The notes beneath the pieces were generated by a model, which was not told the DNA's origin, did not search any database, and worked only from the letters and a program-made list of their open reading frames with translations. From Lachnospiraceae bacterium (GTDB lineage Bacteria > Bacillota > Clostridia > Lachnospirales > Lachnospiraceae): 5,707 nucleotides of DNA. Numbering within the stretch: position 1 is the stretch's first letter; each line of letters starts with the position of its first letter. Where the stretch lies: assembly GCA_020860745.1 (NCBI GenBank), contig JAJBTR010000149.1, forward strand, positions 1-5,707, written 5' to 3'. Shown in pieces: positions 1 through 5,707 of this stretch. Position numbers and translations under genes: made by a program.

Positions 1-21
1 TAGATCGCTTAATTTTTCATA

Positions 22-96
22 TTACATTTTCCATTCCTTTTTCATGCTGTTAACAATAGTAATCTGCATATTCAACACATTATCACTTCTCGTCAT
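22..96 (-). CDS. Possible short ORF (24 codons), perhaps the 5' end of a broken gene
   Basis: A leftward ATG at 96 is preceded by a strong GGAGGTG ribosome binding site (106-112, 9-nt spacer) and, further back, by a good promoter (161-188). The frame reads MTRSDNVLNMQITIVNSMKK, then EWKM, and ends in TAA at 22-24. The same frame stays open after the stop to the window edge (YEKLSDL). The expression signals are far better than chance would give. The product could be a leader or small peptide, or the start of a larger protein interrupted by a nonsense codon. The amphipathic, helical look of the N-terminus faintly recalls small DUF3791-type proteins, but I cannot establish a family from so little. 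Function unknown. Confidence 0.35.
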   Translation of the reverse strand: MTRSDNVLNMQITIVNSMKKEWKM

Positions 97-160
97 GATC
101 AGTTTCACCTCCATCTCAAAATACATATACAATAGGTGTACTATATGCGCCCATACTCAT

Positions 161-188
161 ATTATACGTGAAATAAATGCATTTTCAA
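161..188 (-). promoter_or_regulatory. Sigma-A-type promoter for the leftward short ORF
   Basis: Read on the minus strand, a TTGAAA -35 box (183-188) and a perfect TATAAT -10 box (161-166) are separated by 16 nt. Transcription would start near 154 and run leftward through the strong RBS at 106-112 into the short ORF. A 7-bp inverted repeat (TCAAGAA at 185-191, TTCTTGA at 207-213) touches the -35 box and could be an operator. Confidence 0.6.
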
Positions 189-240
189 GAATTGTTTTCG
201 TTACTTTTCTTGATCATACTTATGAATTATATTTTTCTTA

Positions 241-269
241 TTGACAATACTTTCGATGTGTGCTACTTT
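241..269 (+). promoter_or_regulatory. Promoter of the Mn riboswitch operon
   Basis: A perfect TTGACA -35 box (241-246) is followed after exactly 17 nt by TACTTT (264-269), with a TG at 261-262 forming an extended -10 (TGCTACTTT). The predicted start, about 275-277, falls at the first base of the riboswitch P1 stem, which supports both calls. The -10 hexamer matches the consensus at only three of six positions; the extended TG and perfect -35 probably compensate. Confidence 0.7.
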
Positions 270-274
270 TGTCT

Positions 275-369
275 GGCATGAGGGAGTAGTTGGCGCCGCA
301 CAGGCGTTGCAAGTCAACATACTGGTTCCTTTCGGGGCCTGGCTTGTATCAAATAACGAGACTCGTGTA
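275..369 (+). promoter_or_regulatory. yybP-ykoY manganese riboswitch aptamer
   Basis: The leader contains the family's hallmark loop GAGGGAGTAG (280-289) and the conserved GTCAACATAC segment (333-ending about 324 upstream of the P3 arm, within 310-325), plus a second loop around CGAGACTC (357-364). P1 can form between GCATGAG (276-282) and CTCGTGT (362-368). An inner hairpin pairs GCGCC with GGCGT near 294-309, and the ATAC/GTAT helix encloses a GGTTCC-TTTC-GGGGCC hairpin (about 320-349). In the known family, Mn2+ is held between the L1 and L3 loops; this stabilises the aptamer and usually turns expression on. The downstream gene is a UPF0016 transporter, a recognised target of this class. 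The pairing was read by eye, so stem limits are approximate. Confidence 0.88.
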
Positions 370-395
370 TGACATTTGCTGTCATACATGGGCTC
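358..395 (+). promoter_or_regulatory. Switching hairpin (likely anti-antiterminator) overlapping riboswitch P1
   Basis: GTATGACA (367-374) and TGTCATAC (380-387) form a perfect 8-bp stem around a 5-nt loop. It can extend downward through 358-366 and 388-395 with G-U pairs and a one-base bulge. The lower 5' arm uses the same bases (362-368) as the 3' strand of aptamer P1, so the full hairpin and P1 exclude each other. The 3' arm and loop (375-383) can alternatively pair with 416-424, the 5' arm of the downstream terminator. I infer that it acts as an anti-antiterminator. The following TTTTATATAT is a poor U-tract, so a second terminator is less likely but not excluded. Confidence 0.55.
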
Positions 396-414
396 TTTTA
401 TATATATCCTTTGT

Positions 415-441
415 AGACAGCAGACACAGCTGTCTTTTTTT
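415..441 (+). terminator. Intrinsic terminator in the riboswitch leader
   Basis: AGACAGC (415-421) pairs with GCTGTCT (429-435) across a 7-nt loop, followed at once by a T run (435-441). It lies 27 nt ahead of the start codon of the first gene, after the aptamer, so it is the probable off-state terminator of the switch. Its 5' arm has a competing perfect partner upstream at 377-383. Confidence 0.75.
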
Positions 442-468
442 ATACAACGTACAAAAGGAGAAATCGCC

Positions 469-1161
469 ATGCTACTCTTTCTTCAGATTCTGGGAACCAT
501 GTTCATCGCGGAGATGGGCGACAAAACACAGCTTCTCATGATAGCCATGACCTCCCGCTACAAGCTCCGGGACATCATCACCGGCGCCGGTCTTTCTATT
601 TTAGCCTTAAACGCCATCGCCGTGGGCGCAGGAGCCGCCATCAGCCACTTTGTCTCTGACTGGCTGATCAAAATCGCCGCCGCCATCGCATTTTTCTATT
701 TCGCCTGGACAAGCTTTAAAAGTGAGGACGATGAGGAAGAAGATGACGGGAAAGCCAGAAAAGGTCATCCCATGTGGATTATTTTCGGCACTTTCTTTAT
801 CGCCGAACTGGGCGACAAAACACAGCTTACCGCCATCACGTTTGCAGCAAATGAGGGACTTCAGCGCGCGATGCTCGTCTGGATTGCCTGTTCCATCGGT
901 CTGTTTGCCGCTGATGTTGTCGGTATGATGGTCGGCTACCTTTTAAAGAGCAAGACACCGGACGGTTTCCTAAACAAGCTGGCATTTGTGATTTTCGCCA
1001 TCTTCGGATTTACTACCATGGCGGAGGGCATCGGGCTGTTGCACGGGGACGGCATGCTGCGCTGGGTTGTCGCCTGTATCGCGGCCGCTGTGTTTGCTGT
1101 GGTCTGTCTGATCACCTGGCAGCATGTCAGAAAACTAAAAAAAGAGGAAGAGTCATTATGA
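469..1161 (+). CDS. UPF0016/GDT1 (TMEM165-like) membrane protein, probable Mn2+ exporter
   Basis: The 230-residue polytopic membrane protein has two homologous halves, each with the family signature E-x-G-D-K-T: EMGDKTQL at residues 15-22 and ELGDKTQL at 113-120. Six or seven hydrophobic segments are visible (about 3-23, 36-61, 65-83, 102-124, 134-159, 169-191, 198-226). The halves are joined by a very acidic loop (about 85-93). In this family the paired motifs form the cation pathway; bacterial members such as MneA export manganese, and the eukaryotic ones move Mn2+/Ca2+. The start was placed at the ATG at 469 because AAAGGAG (454-460) sits 8 nt upstream; the same frame is open back to 376, but that stretch is riboswitch leader. 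Control by a Mn riboswitch supports Mn2+ as substrate. The last four bases overlap the next gene. Confidence 0.92.
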   Translation: MLLFLQILGTMFIAEMGDKTQLLMIAMTSRYKLRDIITGAGLSILALNAIAVGAGAAISHFVSDWLIKIAAAIAFFYFAWTSFKSEDDEEEDDGKARKGHPMWIIFGTFFIAELGDKTQLTAITFAANEGLQRAMLVWIACSIGLFAADVVGMMVGYLLKSKTPDGFLNKLAFVIFAIFGFTTMAEGIGLLHGDGMLRWVVACIAAAVFAVVCLITWQHVRKLKKEEESL

Positions 1162-1949
1162 ACAACATAATAAACATCAACGAAATTATTGATCTGGTTC
1201 ACCAGACCAAACCTGTCATCATAAACGAAACCGCCCGGCAAAATATCACTGTCAAAGGGCCCGCCGATTTTGTCACCCGGGTGGATACCGAAGTGCAGTA
1301 CTTTCTCCGTGACGCACTTGCTGAAGCATATCCCAAAGTACAATTTATGGGAGAAGAAGATCATCTTCACCAGATCGATCCAGATCGCCCGGCCTGGATT
1401 CTGGATCCCATCGACGGTACAACAAACCTGATCTACGATTATCAGCACAGTGCGGTCTCTCTCGGTTATTATGACAACGGGCAAATTGTGGCAGCCGTCA
1501 TTTACAATCCATTCAGCGAAGAAACTTTCACCGCCGTTCGCGGCGAAGGCGCTTTCCTCAACAACATTCCTATCCGCGCAAGCCAAAAGGCTGCCCTCTC
1601 CGACAGCCTGGTTTCCATCGGCACCTCACCCTACGAGAAAGAACTGGCGCCGGTTAATTTTAAAATATTTCAGGATGTCTTTACCCACGCTCTTGATATC
1701 CGCCGCAGCGGCTCCGCAGCACTGGATCTGGCCTATGTCGCCTGCGGCCGGATAGACGGATACTTTGAGCGCAACTTAAAGCCCTGGGATTTCGCCGCCG
1801 GTACACTGTTAGTGGAAGAAGCAGGAGGCTGTGCCGCCACGTTCCGTTCTGACAGAATTGATTTCCTGAGGAATCAGGATATACTGGCGACGAATGGGAA
1901 GATACAGGAGGAACTGCGGGGTAGGATTCTGGCACACCTTGACGCATAA
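1158..1949 (+). CDS. Inositol monophosphatase family (SuhB/IMPase-like) phosphatase
   Basis: The 263-residue protein carries the complete IMPase metal-binding set: D-F-V-T-R-V-D (37-43), G-E-E (65-67), W-I-L-D-P-I-D-G-T-T-N (80-90) and W-D-F-A-A-G (210-215). The likely metal ligands are E66, D83, D86 and D211. The family hydrolyses phosphate monoesters such as inositol 1-phosphate, with some members acting on fructose 1,6-bisphosphate or 3'-phosphoadenosine phosphates; the exact substrate cannot be read here. The length is normal and the protein should be cytoplasmic. The start ATG overlaps the stop of the transporter gene (ATGA, 1158-1161), and a purine-rich GAGGAAG just upstream lies inside that gene, so translation is probably coupled and both genes share the Mn riboswitch. 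No convincing terminator is seen in the 127 nt before the convergent esterase gene. Confidence 0.92.
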   Translation: MNNIININEIIDLVHQTKPVIINETARQNITVKGPADFVTRVDTEVQYFLRDALAEAYPKVQFMGEEDHLHQIDPDRPAWILDPIDGTTNLIYDYQHSAVSLGYYDNGQIVAAVIYNPFSEETFTAVRGEGAFLNNIPIRASQKAALSDSLVSIGTSPYEKELAPVNFKIFQDVFTHALDIRRSGSAALDLAYVACGRIDGYFERNLKPWDFAAGTLLVEEAGGCAATFRSDRIDFLRNQDILATNGKIQEELRGRILAHLDA

Positions 1950-2076
1950 CTGCCGCTATAACTATATTATCGACATTTCAGGTATGGCTGCCATTATGCA
2001 CCCGGGTTGCCGTCAGAGATTCCGATACCTATGTAAAAACACTGCGCAAAAAACTTTCCCGACAGACTCAACCCTT

Positions 2077-2839
2077 TTATTCATACAGCAGCGTATTCAC
2101 AAAAAACGGAATCTGCTTTTCCCAGCTTGCCTCGCAGTGCTCTCCGCCGGGCACTATGCGATAGTTCAGCAGAACTCCCTTTTCCATCAGCAGGGTGAGA
2201 ATCCGTCCAATAGACTGCCGCGTCTTTCCGGAGGTTCCCAGTTCCAGGGAACCATAATCCATGTAGAGCACCGAATCCGGTCGCGGATTCGCATCCTGTA
2301 TCATTTTCTTTGCCTTTGCGGGGGCAAGCCCCAGAGCCGGGGAGAGTGCCGCCGCCCGGGAAAAAGTATCATTATAGTATAGCAACGCATACAGGCTCAT
2401 CAGCCCGCCCATGGAACTTCCGGCAATGAAGGTGCACTCCCGATCCGGGATGGTGGGAAAATGTTCATCAATGTACGGCTTAAACTCCTGTGTCAGCCAG
2501 TCCATGGTCTCTTTTCCTTCCCCATGTATTCTCCCGACACTCGGCTCATTAAAATCATAGGGCGAATACTCCCGCAGCCGTCCGTGATCCGGGCTGTGAT
2601 CGCACTCCACCGCCGCAATGATCAGCGGCGTCTGCGAAGCATCCATATATTCCTTCATCCCCCAGGATTTCCCATATGTGGCATCCTCATCAAAAAAAGA
2701 CATTGTGCCCGTCGAACATATATAATACCGGAAAACGCGCCTCGTCATCCTGCAGGCAGACATCCGGAAGGTAAATATAAGCATTGCGAGTGCCGGAGCC
2801 CGCAGACCCCGGCATTGTGATATTCCATTTATCTATCAT
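2077..2839 (-). pseudogene. Alpha/beta-hydrolase esterase (YbbA/IroE-like), split by a +1 frameshift
   Basis: The gene starts at the leftward ATG at 2839, with AAAGGA about 10 nt upstream and a promoter at 2871-2899. The first frame reads MIDKWNITMPGSAGSG and continues to VLYMFDGHNVFF, then meets TGA because a run of T (2692-2698) holds seven bases where six would keep the frame. Shifting one base continues with DEDATYGKSW to the TAA at 2077. The reconstructed protein has 253 residues, with a nucleophile elbow G-S-S-M-G-G (S142), a probable acid D194 in YMDYG and H234 in GGEHCEASW. This is the putative-esterase fold (COG2819, enterochelin-esterase relatives), acting on carboxylic esters; the substrate is unknown. 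An internal ATG at 2703 could restart the second frame but would lose the first beta strands and the GHN oxyanion segment. A sequencing error, true decay or slippage could each explain the extra T. Confidence 0.8.
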
Positions 2840-2870
2840 AATGAATTCATCCTTTCATCAACTTTTCTCA

Positions 2871-2899
2871 ATTATAACAAGCGATATCACCAATTTCAA
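2871..2899 (-). promoter_or_regulatory. Promoter of the esterase gene
   Basis: On the minus strand, TTGAAA (2894-2899) and a perfect TATAAT (2871-2876) are spaced by exactly 17 nt, with TG one base before the -10 (TGTTATAAT). The start would be near 2864, giving a short leader of about 25 nt containing the RBS. The intact promoter suggests the gene is transcribed despite its frameshift. Confidence 0.75.
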
Positions 2900-2929
2900 T
2901 CTTTATCTTCCTCATAAACGATCTGGGAA

Positions 2930-3128
2930 AAAACGGGCGGCCTTACCCACATGTATAGCCTCGTATGCGATTTCTGCTCGTCAGACCAGAGGTTTGCCCG
3001 TTGTTTAGTATGTTCCCAACATCCAGCTTCTTTCAGATTCCACCTTTCAATAGACACCCTTGCTTTCGGCTATATCCTTCCCACTACTGGGCGGATTCCA
3101 AACTTTCACCGGTTAGAAACATGCGCAC
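2930..3128 (-). mobile_element. Group IIC intron remnant (5' part of domain I)
   Basis: Read leftward from 3128, the sequence begins GTGCGC, the expected 5' end of a bacterial group II intron. It then shows segments I recognise from group IIC introns of the Oceanobacillus iheyensis type: GCAAGGGTGTC (3053-3063), GGAATCTGAA followed by GAAGC (3026-3041), GGCAAACCTCTGGTCTGA (2981-2998) and GAGGCTA in a purine-rich stretch with GGGTAAGG (2941-2965). Order and spacing fit domain I. The rest of the intron, including the maturase ORF and domain V, is missing; similarity fades near 2930-2940, where the chromosomal sequence with the esterase promoter follows. The element cannot splice. The short ORFs on either strand here are not genes. 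The 3' limit is approximate. Confidence 0.75.
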
Positions 3129-3134
3129 CAGTAT

Positions 3135-3175
3135 AAGAGGGAGTTCCCGATTATCCGAATCAGGAACTCCCTTTT
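3135..3175 (-). terminator. Terminator of the crotonase-etfB-etfA operon (possibly bidirectional)
   Basis: GGGAGTTCC (3139-3147) pairs perfectly with GGAACTCCC (3163-3171). Beyond a C/A mismatch the stem continues with GATT/AATC around a 5-nt loop. It begins about 45 nt beyond the etfA stop codon. In the leftward direction it is followed by TCTTATACT, a modest U-tract; in the rightward direction it is followed by CTTTTT, which is better, though no rightward gene needs it. The intron remnant starts ten bases past the leftward stem. Confidence 0.8.
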
Positions 3176-3217
3176 TAACTATCATGCAAAATCTCAATTT
3201 ACTTTCCTTATAAATAT

Positions 3218-4225
3218 CTATACATTACGGAGCTTTCGAATTTCTTCCGTCATTTTCGGAACCACCTCAAAGAGATCTCCCACAATTCCATAATCTGCCA
3301 CAGAAAAAATATTTGCCTCCGGATCTTTATTAATTGCGACAATGCAGTCAGAACCCGACATACCTGCGACATGCTGAATTGCTCCGGAAATACCGCAGGC
3401 AATATACAACTTCGGTCCTACCGTTTTACCGGTCTGCCCAACCTGATGACTGTGGGAAATCCACCCACTGTCTACAGCCGCGCGGGAAGCGCCAACTGTT
3501 GCCCCAAGTACATGCGCAAGCTCTTCCAAAGGCTTAAATCCGTCAGGTCCACCGACGCCGCGCCCACCGGAAACTATGATTTCCGCACCTTCCAGATCGA
3601 CAATCTCTGCTGCCGCCGCTCGAATAACTTCCAGTATCTCAGTTCGGATCTGAGAGGAAGATACATGGAAATCTACCCGTATGAGATCCGCATGGGGTTC
3701 TGTCTCCTCACCCTTCTTAAACACACCGGGGCGTATTGTTCCCATCTGAGGACGATGGTCAGGGCAAAGAATGGTGGCCATCAGATTTCCGCCAAAAGCC
3801 GGCCGTGTCCAGGCAATATTACCGCTTTCCTCATCAATCCCAAGACTTGTACAATCCGCCGTAAGACCTGTCTTCAGCCTGCAGGCAACATGCGGTCCCA
3901 AATCCCGTCCGTTCGGTGTTGCGCCAAACAACATGGTTGTCGGCCCAAACTTTTCGATCGCATACACAACCGCATTTGTGTACGCATCTGTAGTATAGTT
4001 CTTATATTCGGAGCCCTCAATAACATAGATTTTATCTGCACCATGAGCATTCGCATCGTCAATCGCGGACTGTACCTGTTCTCCGATCACCAGAGCACAC
4101 AATGCCCCGCCCTGTTCATCTGCCAGCCTGCGCCCCGGAGACAATAGTTCAATGCCCACATTCTTTGCGGAACCGTCTTCCTTTGTCTCTATAAAAACCC
4201 ATAAATCCTTGTTTTTTACATCCAT
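3218..4225 (-). CDS. etfA: Electron transfer flavoprotein alpha subunit
   Basis: The 335-residue protein is a full-length EtfA. The N-terminal domain (about 7-190) is the nucleotide-binding-like fold shared with EtfB. The C-terminal FAD domain (about 200-330) has S-G-G-R-G (219-223), ASRAAVDSGW (247-255), HQVGQTGKTV (260-269) and the signature LYIACGISGAIQHVAGMSGS (273-292), followed by INKDPEANIF. EtfA binds FAD and, with EtfB, shuttles electrons to or from an acyl-CoA dehydrogenase in the cytoplasm. The start at 4225 has AAGGGAGG shortly upstream, and the gene follows etfB after 14 nt, so the two are co-translated in roughly equal amounts. There is no N-terminal ferredoxin extension. Whether this Etf bifurcates electrons to ferredoxin cannot be settled from this subunit alone. 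Confidence 0.96.
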   Translation of the reverse strand: MDVKNKDLWVFIETKEDGSAKNVGIELLSPGRRLADEQGGALCALVIGEQVQSAIDDANAHGADKIYVIEGSEYKNYTTDAYTNAVVYAIEKFGPTTMLFGATPNGRDLGPHVACRLKTGLTADCTSLGIDEESGNIAWTRPAFGGNLMATILCPDHRPQMGTIRPGVFKKGEETEPHADLIRVDFHVSSSQIRTEILEVIRAAAAEIVDLEGAEIIVSGGRGVGGPDGFKPLEELAHVLGATVGASRAAVDSGWISHSHQVGQTGKTVGPKLYIACGISGAIQHVAGMSGSDCIVAINKDPEANIFSVADYGIVGDLFEVVPKMTEEIRKLRNV

Positions 4226-4239
4226 GGTTTTATCCTCCC

Positions 4240-5043
4240 TTAAATGATTTTTGCTTCACTGAGAAGCGATACCAGCTTTAATGCACTTTCCTCATTTGAT
4301 TCCTCTTGCAGGATAACTCCACCCTTTTTCTGTTCGGGAACAAAAGTTGTTTTTACCCGTGTAGGAGATCCTTTTAAACCAATGGCTGTTCGATTGATCC
4401 CGGGGAATTCATCTACAGTCAGGTGAGGAATCTCCGCTTTTCTCGCTTTCATTTTACTTTTTATTGTAGGAAAACGAGGATCAAAGGATGGTTTGGTGAA
4501 TGTGATAACGCAGGGATACTGGATTCCTATAACCTGCTTGCCATCGTCAAATTCTCGTATTACTTCCAGCCTTCCGGGCGCAGCCTCTGCCTCCAGTGCA
4601 AAAGTAACCTGCGGCAGATTAAGATGCTCAGCCAATTCACAGCCTACCTGAGCAGTATCTCCATCAATGGCCTGTTTTCCACAGAAAATCATATCAAATT
4701 TTCCTTCCAGTTCCTCCATCTTCTTAACGGCACAGGAAAGAATATAGCTGGTCGCCAGGGTATCCGATCCGCCGAAAGCGCGGTCTGTGACAAGATAGCC
4801 TTTATCCGCTCCCATCGCAAGACACTCTCTGATGACCTCTTCAGCCTGATTAGGTCCCATGCTGACTATCACAATTTTGGTGTCGGGAGCTTTGTCTTTG
4901 ATTCTTGCTGCTGCTTCCATAGCATATCCGTCAAAAGGATTCAGAATACTTGGAACCCCGCTGCGAATCAATGTATTTGTAACCGGATCAATCTTAATAA
5001 TCGTTGTGTCCGGCACCTGCTTTACACACACTAAAATGTTCAT
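4240..5043 (-). CDS. etfB: Electron transfer flavoprotein beta subunit
   Basis: The 267-residue protein is a full-length EtfB with the N-terminal signature CVKQVPDT (6-13), NPFDGYAMEAA (35-45), GGSDTLATSY (91-100) and CGKQAIDGDTAQVG (121-134). The latter two loops line the site that holds AMP in mitochondrial-type Etf and a second FAD in the electron-bifurcating Etfs of anaerobes. The clostridial look and the fermentative context favour the second, but this is inference. It forms the heterodimer with the product of the next gene. The start ATG at 5043 has a perfect AGGAGG 7 nt upstream. It follows the crotonase gene after 19 nt, so all three genes are one leftward operon whose promoter lies beyond the window. 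Confidence 0.96.
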   Translation of the reverse strand: MNILVCVKQVPDTTIIKIDPVTNTLIRSGVPSILNPFDGYAMEAAARIKDKAPDTKIVIVSMGPNQAEEVIRECLAMGADKGYLVTDRAFGGSDTLATSYILSCAVKKMEELEGKFDMIFCGKQAIDGDTAQVGCELAEHLNLPQVTFALEAEAAPGRLEVIREFDDGKQVIGIQYPCVITFTKPSFDPRFPTIKSKMKARKAEIPHLTVDEFPGINRTAIGLKGSPTRVKTTFVPEQKKGGVILQEESNEESALKLVSLLSEAKII

Positions 5044-5062
5044 ATCACTGCCTCCTATGTGT

Positions 5063-5707
5063 TTATTGATAAATAAAATTTTTCGTCATACTTTTGTTTA
5101 TAAACGCGGTTGCTCCTATCTTTTTGTCTTCTGTTCCGATGCAGATTCCAAATGCCTGTGATTCGGCCGCAAGTCCCGTATCGATATCTGTCCTTAAATC
5201 AAGATTCACTGCTCTTTTTGTCTCCTGAACCGCAATCTGCGCATTAAGGCAAATTTCCCTTGCCAGTTCTAACGCGGCAGGCATCAGTTCCTCCGGCTCT
5301 GTAACCCGGCTGACCAGGCCAATTCTTTCCGCTTCCTTTGCAGAAATTGTTCTCCCTGTATAGAGCAGCTCCTTTGCCATTGATACTCCAACTAAACGCT
5401 GTATGCGCTGTGTGCCTCCTGCTCCGGCAATGACCCCAAGCCCCACTTCAGGTTGTCCAAACTTTGCTTTTGAGGAAGCAATTCTGATATCGCAGGACAT
5501 GGCCAGTTCATTTCCGCCTCCCAGAGCGTAACCATTGACCGCAGCGATGACAGGAATTCTAAAGCTTTCCAGACGACTGTTTGTTTTCTGGATCCTCCCG
5601 CTCCACTCAACCGCCTCAACAGATGTCAGACTATTCCACTCTTTAATATCGGCTCCTGCGATAAACGATTTTTTTGTTCCGGTGAGAATAAGCACATAAA
5701 TACTCGG
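5063..5707 (-). CDS. Enoyl-CoA hydratase/crotonase family protein (N-terminus outside window)
   Basis: The C-terminal 213 or so residues of a crotonase-fold protein are visible; the frame is open through the right edge, and the methionine at 5695 is internal (preceded by R-V-F). About 45-50 N-terminal residues are missing by family length. Numbering from that methionine, the CoA/oxyanion loop is SFIAGADI (10-17), the second oxyanion segment is ALGGGNELAMSCD (57-69) and the third block is FGQPEVGLGVIAGAGGTQR (79-97). Both catalytic glutamates of true hydratases are present (E63, E83), which supports reversible hydration of an enoyl-CoA, for example crotonyl-CoA to 3-hydroxybutyryl-CoA. Next to etfBA it may serve a butyrate or related acyl-CoA pathway, but the exact substrate is unknown, so I give no symbol. 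Confidence 0.93.
   Translation of the reverse strand, partial: PSIYVLILTGTKKSFIAGADIKEWNSLTSVEAVEWSGRIQKTNSRLESFRIPVIAAVNGYALGGGNELAMSCDIRIASSKAKFGQPEVGLGVIAGAGGTQRIQRLVGVSMAKELLYTGRTISAKEAERIGLVSRVTEPEELMPAALELAREICLNAQIAVQETKRAVNLDLRTDIDTGLAAESQAFGICIGTEDKKIGATAFINKSMTKNFIYQ

Noticed and set aside
376..468. N-terminal extension of the transporter frame
   Set aside because: It lies within the riboswitch hairpin and terminator, and the ATG at 469 has the proper RBS.
936..1586. Leftward ORF (216 codons) opposite the transporter and phosphatase genes
   Set aside because: It spans the junction of two well-supported rightward genes and has no domain or expression signal.
1980..2030. AGGTAT/ATACCT pairing between the convergent genes as a terminator
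   Set aside because: It is a six-base stem with a loop of about 39 nt and no T run, too weak to call.
2009..2076. Rightward peptide reading VRDSDTYVKTLRKKLS in the gap after the phosphatase gene
   Set aside because: It faintly recalls a response-regulator C-terminus, but there is no start, the supporting motifs are absent and the frame runs into the antisense of the esterase; probably chance.
2836..2850. Four-codon ORF (ATG at 2850) overlapping the esterase start
   Set aside because: There is no usable RBS spacing, and such a short frame is expected by chance.
2951..3213. Short rightward ORFs containing RFHLSIDTLAFGY-type peptides
   Set aside because: Such peptides recur as spurious proteins because they are the antisense of group II intron domain I, which is what this stretch is.
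3371..4147. Long rightward ORF (258 codons) opposite etfA
   Set aside because: It is antisense to a full-length EtfA with intact family motifs, is rich in Cys/Arg/Pro with no recognisable domain, and has no RBS of note.
4423..5034. Rightward ORF (203 codons) opposite etfB
   Set aside because: It is a shadow of the well-supported etfB gene; its translation has no family resemblance.

Overview
The window looks like a chromosomal segment of an anaerobic, Gram-positive Clostridia-type bacterium, probably Lachnospiraceae-like; this is inferred, since no marker gene is present. The grounds are strong AGGAGG-type ribosome binding sites, TTGACA/TATAAT-type promoters, a yybP-ykoY riboswitch driving a UPF0016 gene, a crotonase-etfB-etfA cluster as in butyrate and other acyl-CoA fermentations, and a group IIC intron remnant behind a terminator.

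Left part (1-1949). An AT-rich divergent region carries a leftward promoter (161-188) in front of a very short ORF (22-96) that stops at an in-frame TAA near the window edge. A rightward promoter (241-269) begins a long leader that folds as a manganese-type yybP-ykoY riboswitch (about 275-369), followed by a switching hairpin (358-395) and an intrinsic terminator (415-441). The leader controls two translationally coupled genes. The first is a UPF0016/GDT1 membrane protein with two E-x-G-D-K-T motifs, a probable Mn2+ exporter. The second is an inositol-monophosphatase-family, metal-dependent phosphatase that overlaps it by ATGA.

Middle (1950-3217). A leftward alpha/beta-hydrolase esterase gene (2077-2839) has a clean promoter (2871-2899) and RBS but is split by one extra base in a run of seven T. 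Upstream lies a roughly 200-nt fragment matching the 5' part of domain I of a group IIC intron (about 2930-3128, leftward). It begins a few bases behind the terminator hairpin (3135-3175) of the etf operon, which is the usual insertion site of that intron class.

Right part (3218-5707). A leftward operon runs from an enoyl-CoA hydratase/crotonase gene (cut by the right window edge) through etfB to etfA, with short gaps and strong RBSs. The two Etf subunits form an FAD-binding heterodimer that exchanges electrons with an acyl-CoA dehydrogenase encoded elsewhere. The crotonase supplies or consumes the enoyl-CoA substrate. No wholly new multi-gene system is visible. The most notable items are the four-part Mn switch, the intron remnant at the terminator, and the homopolymer frameshift.
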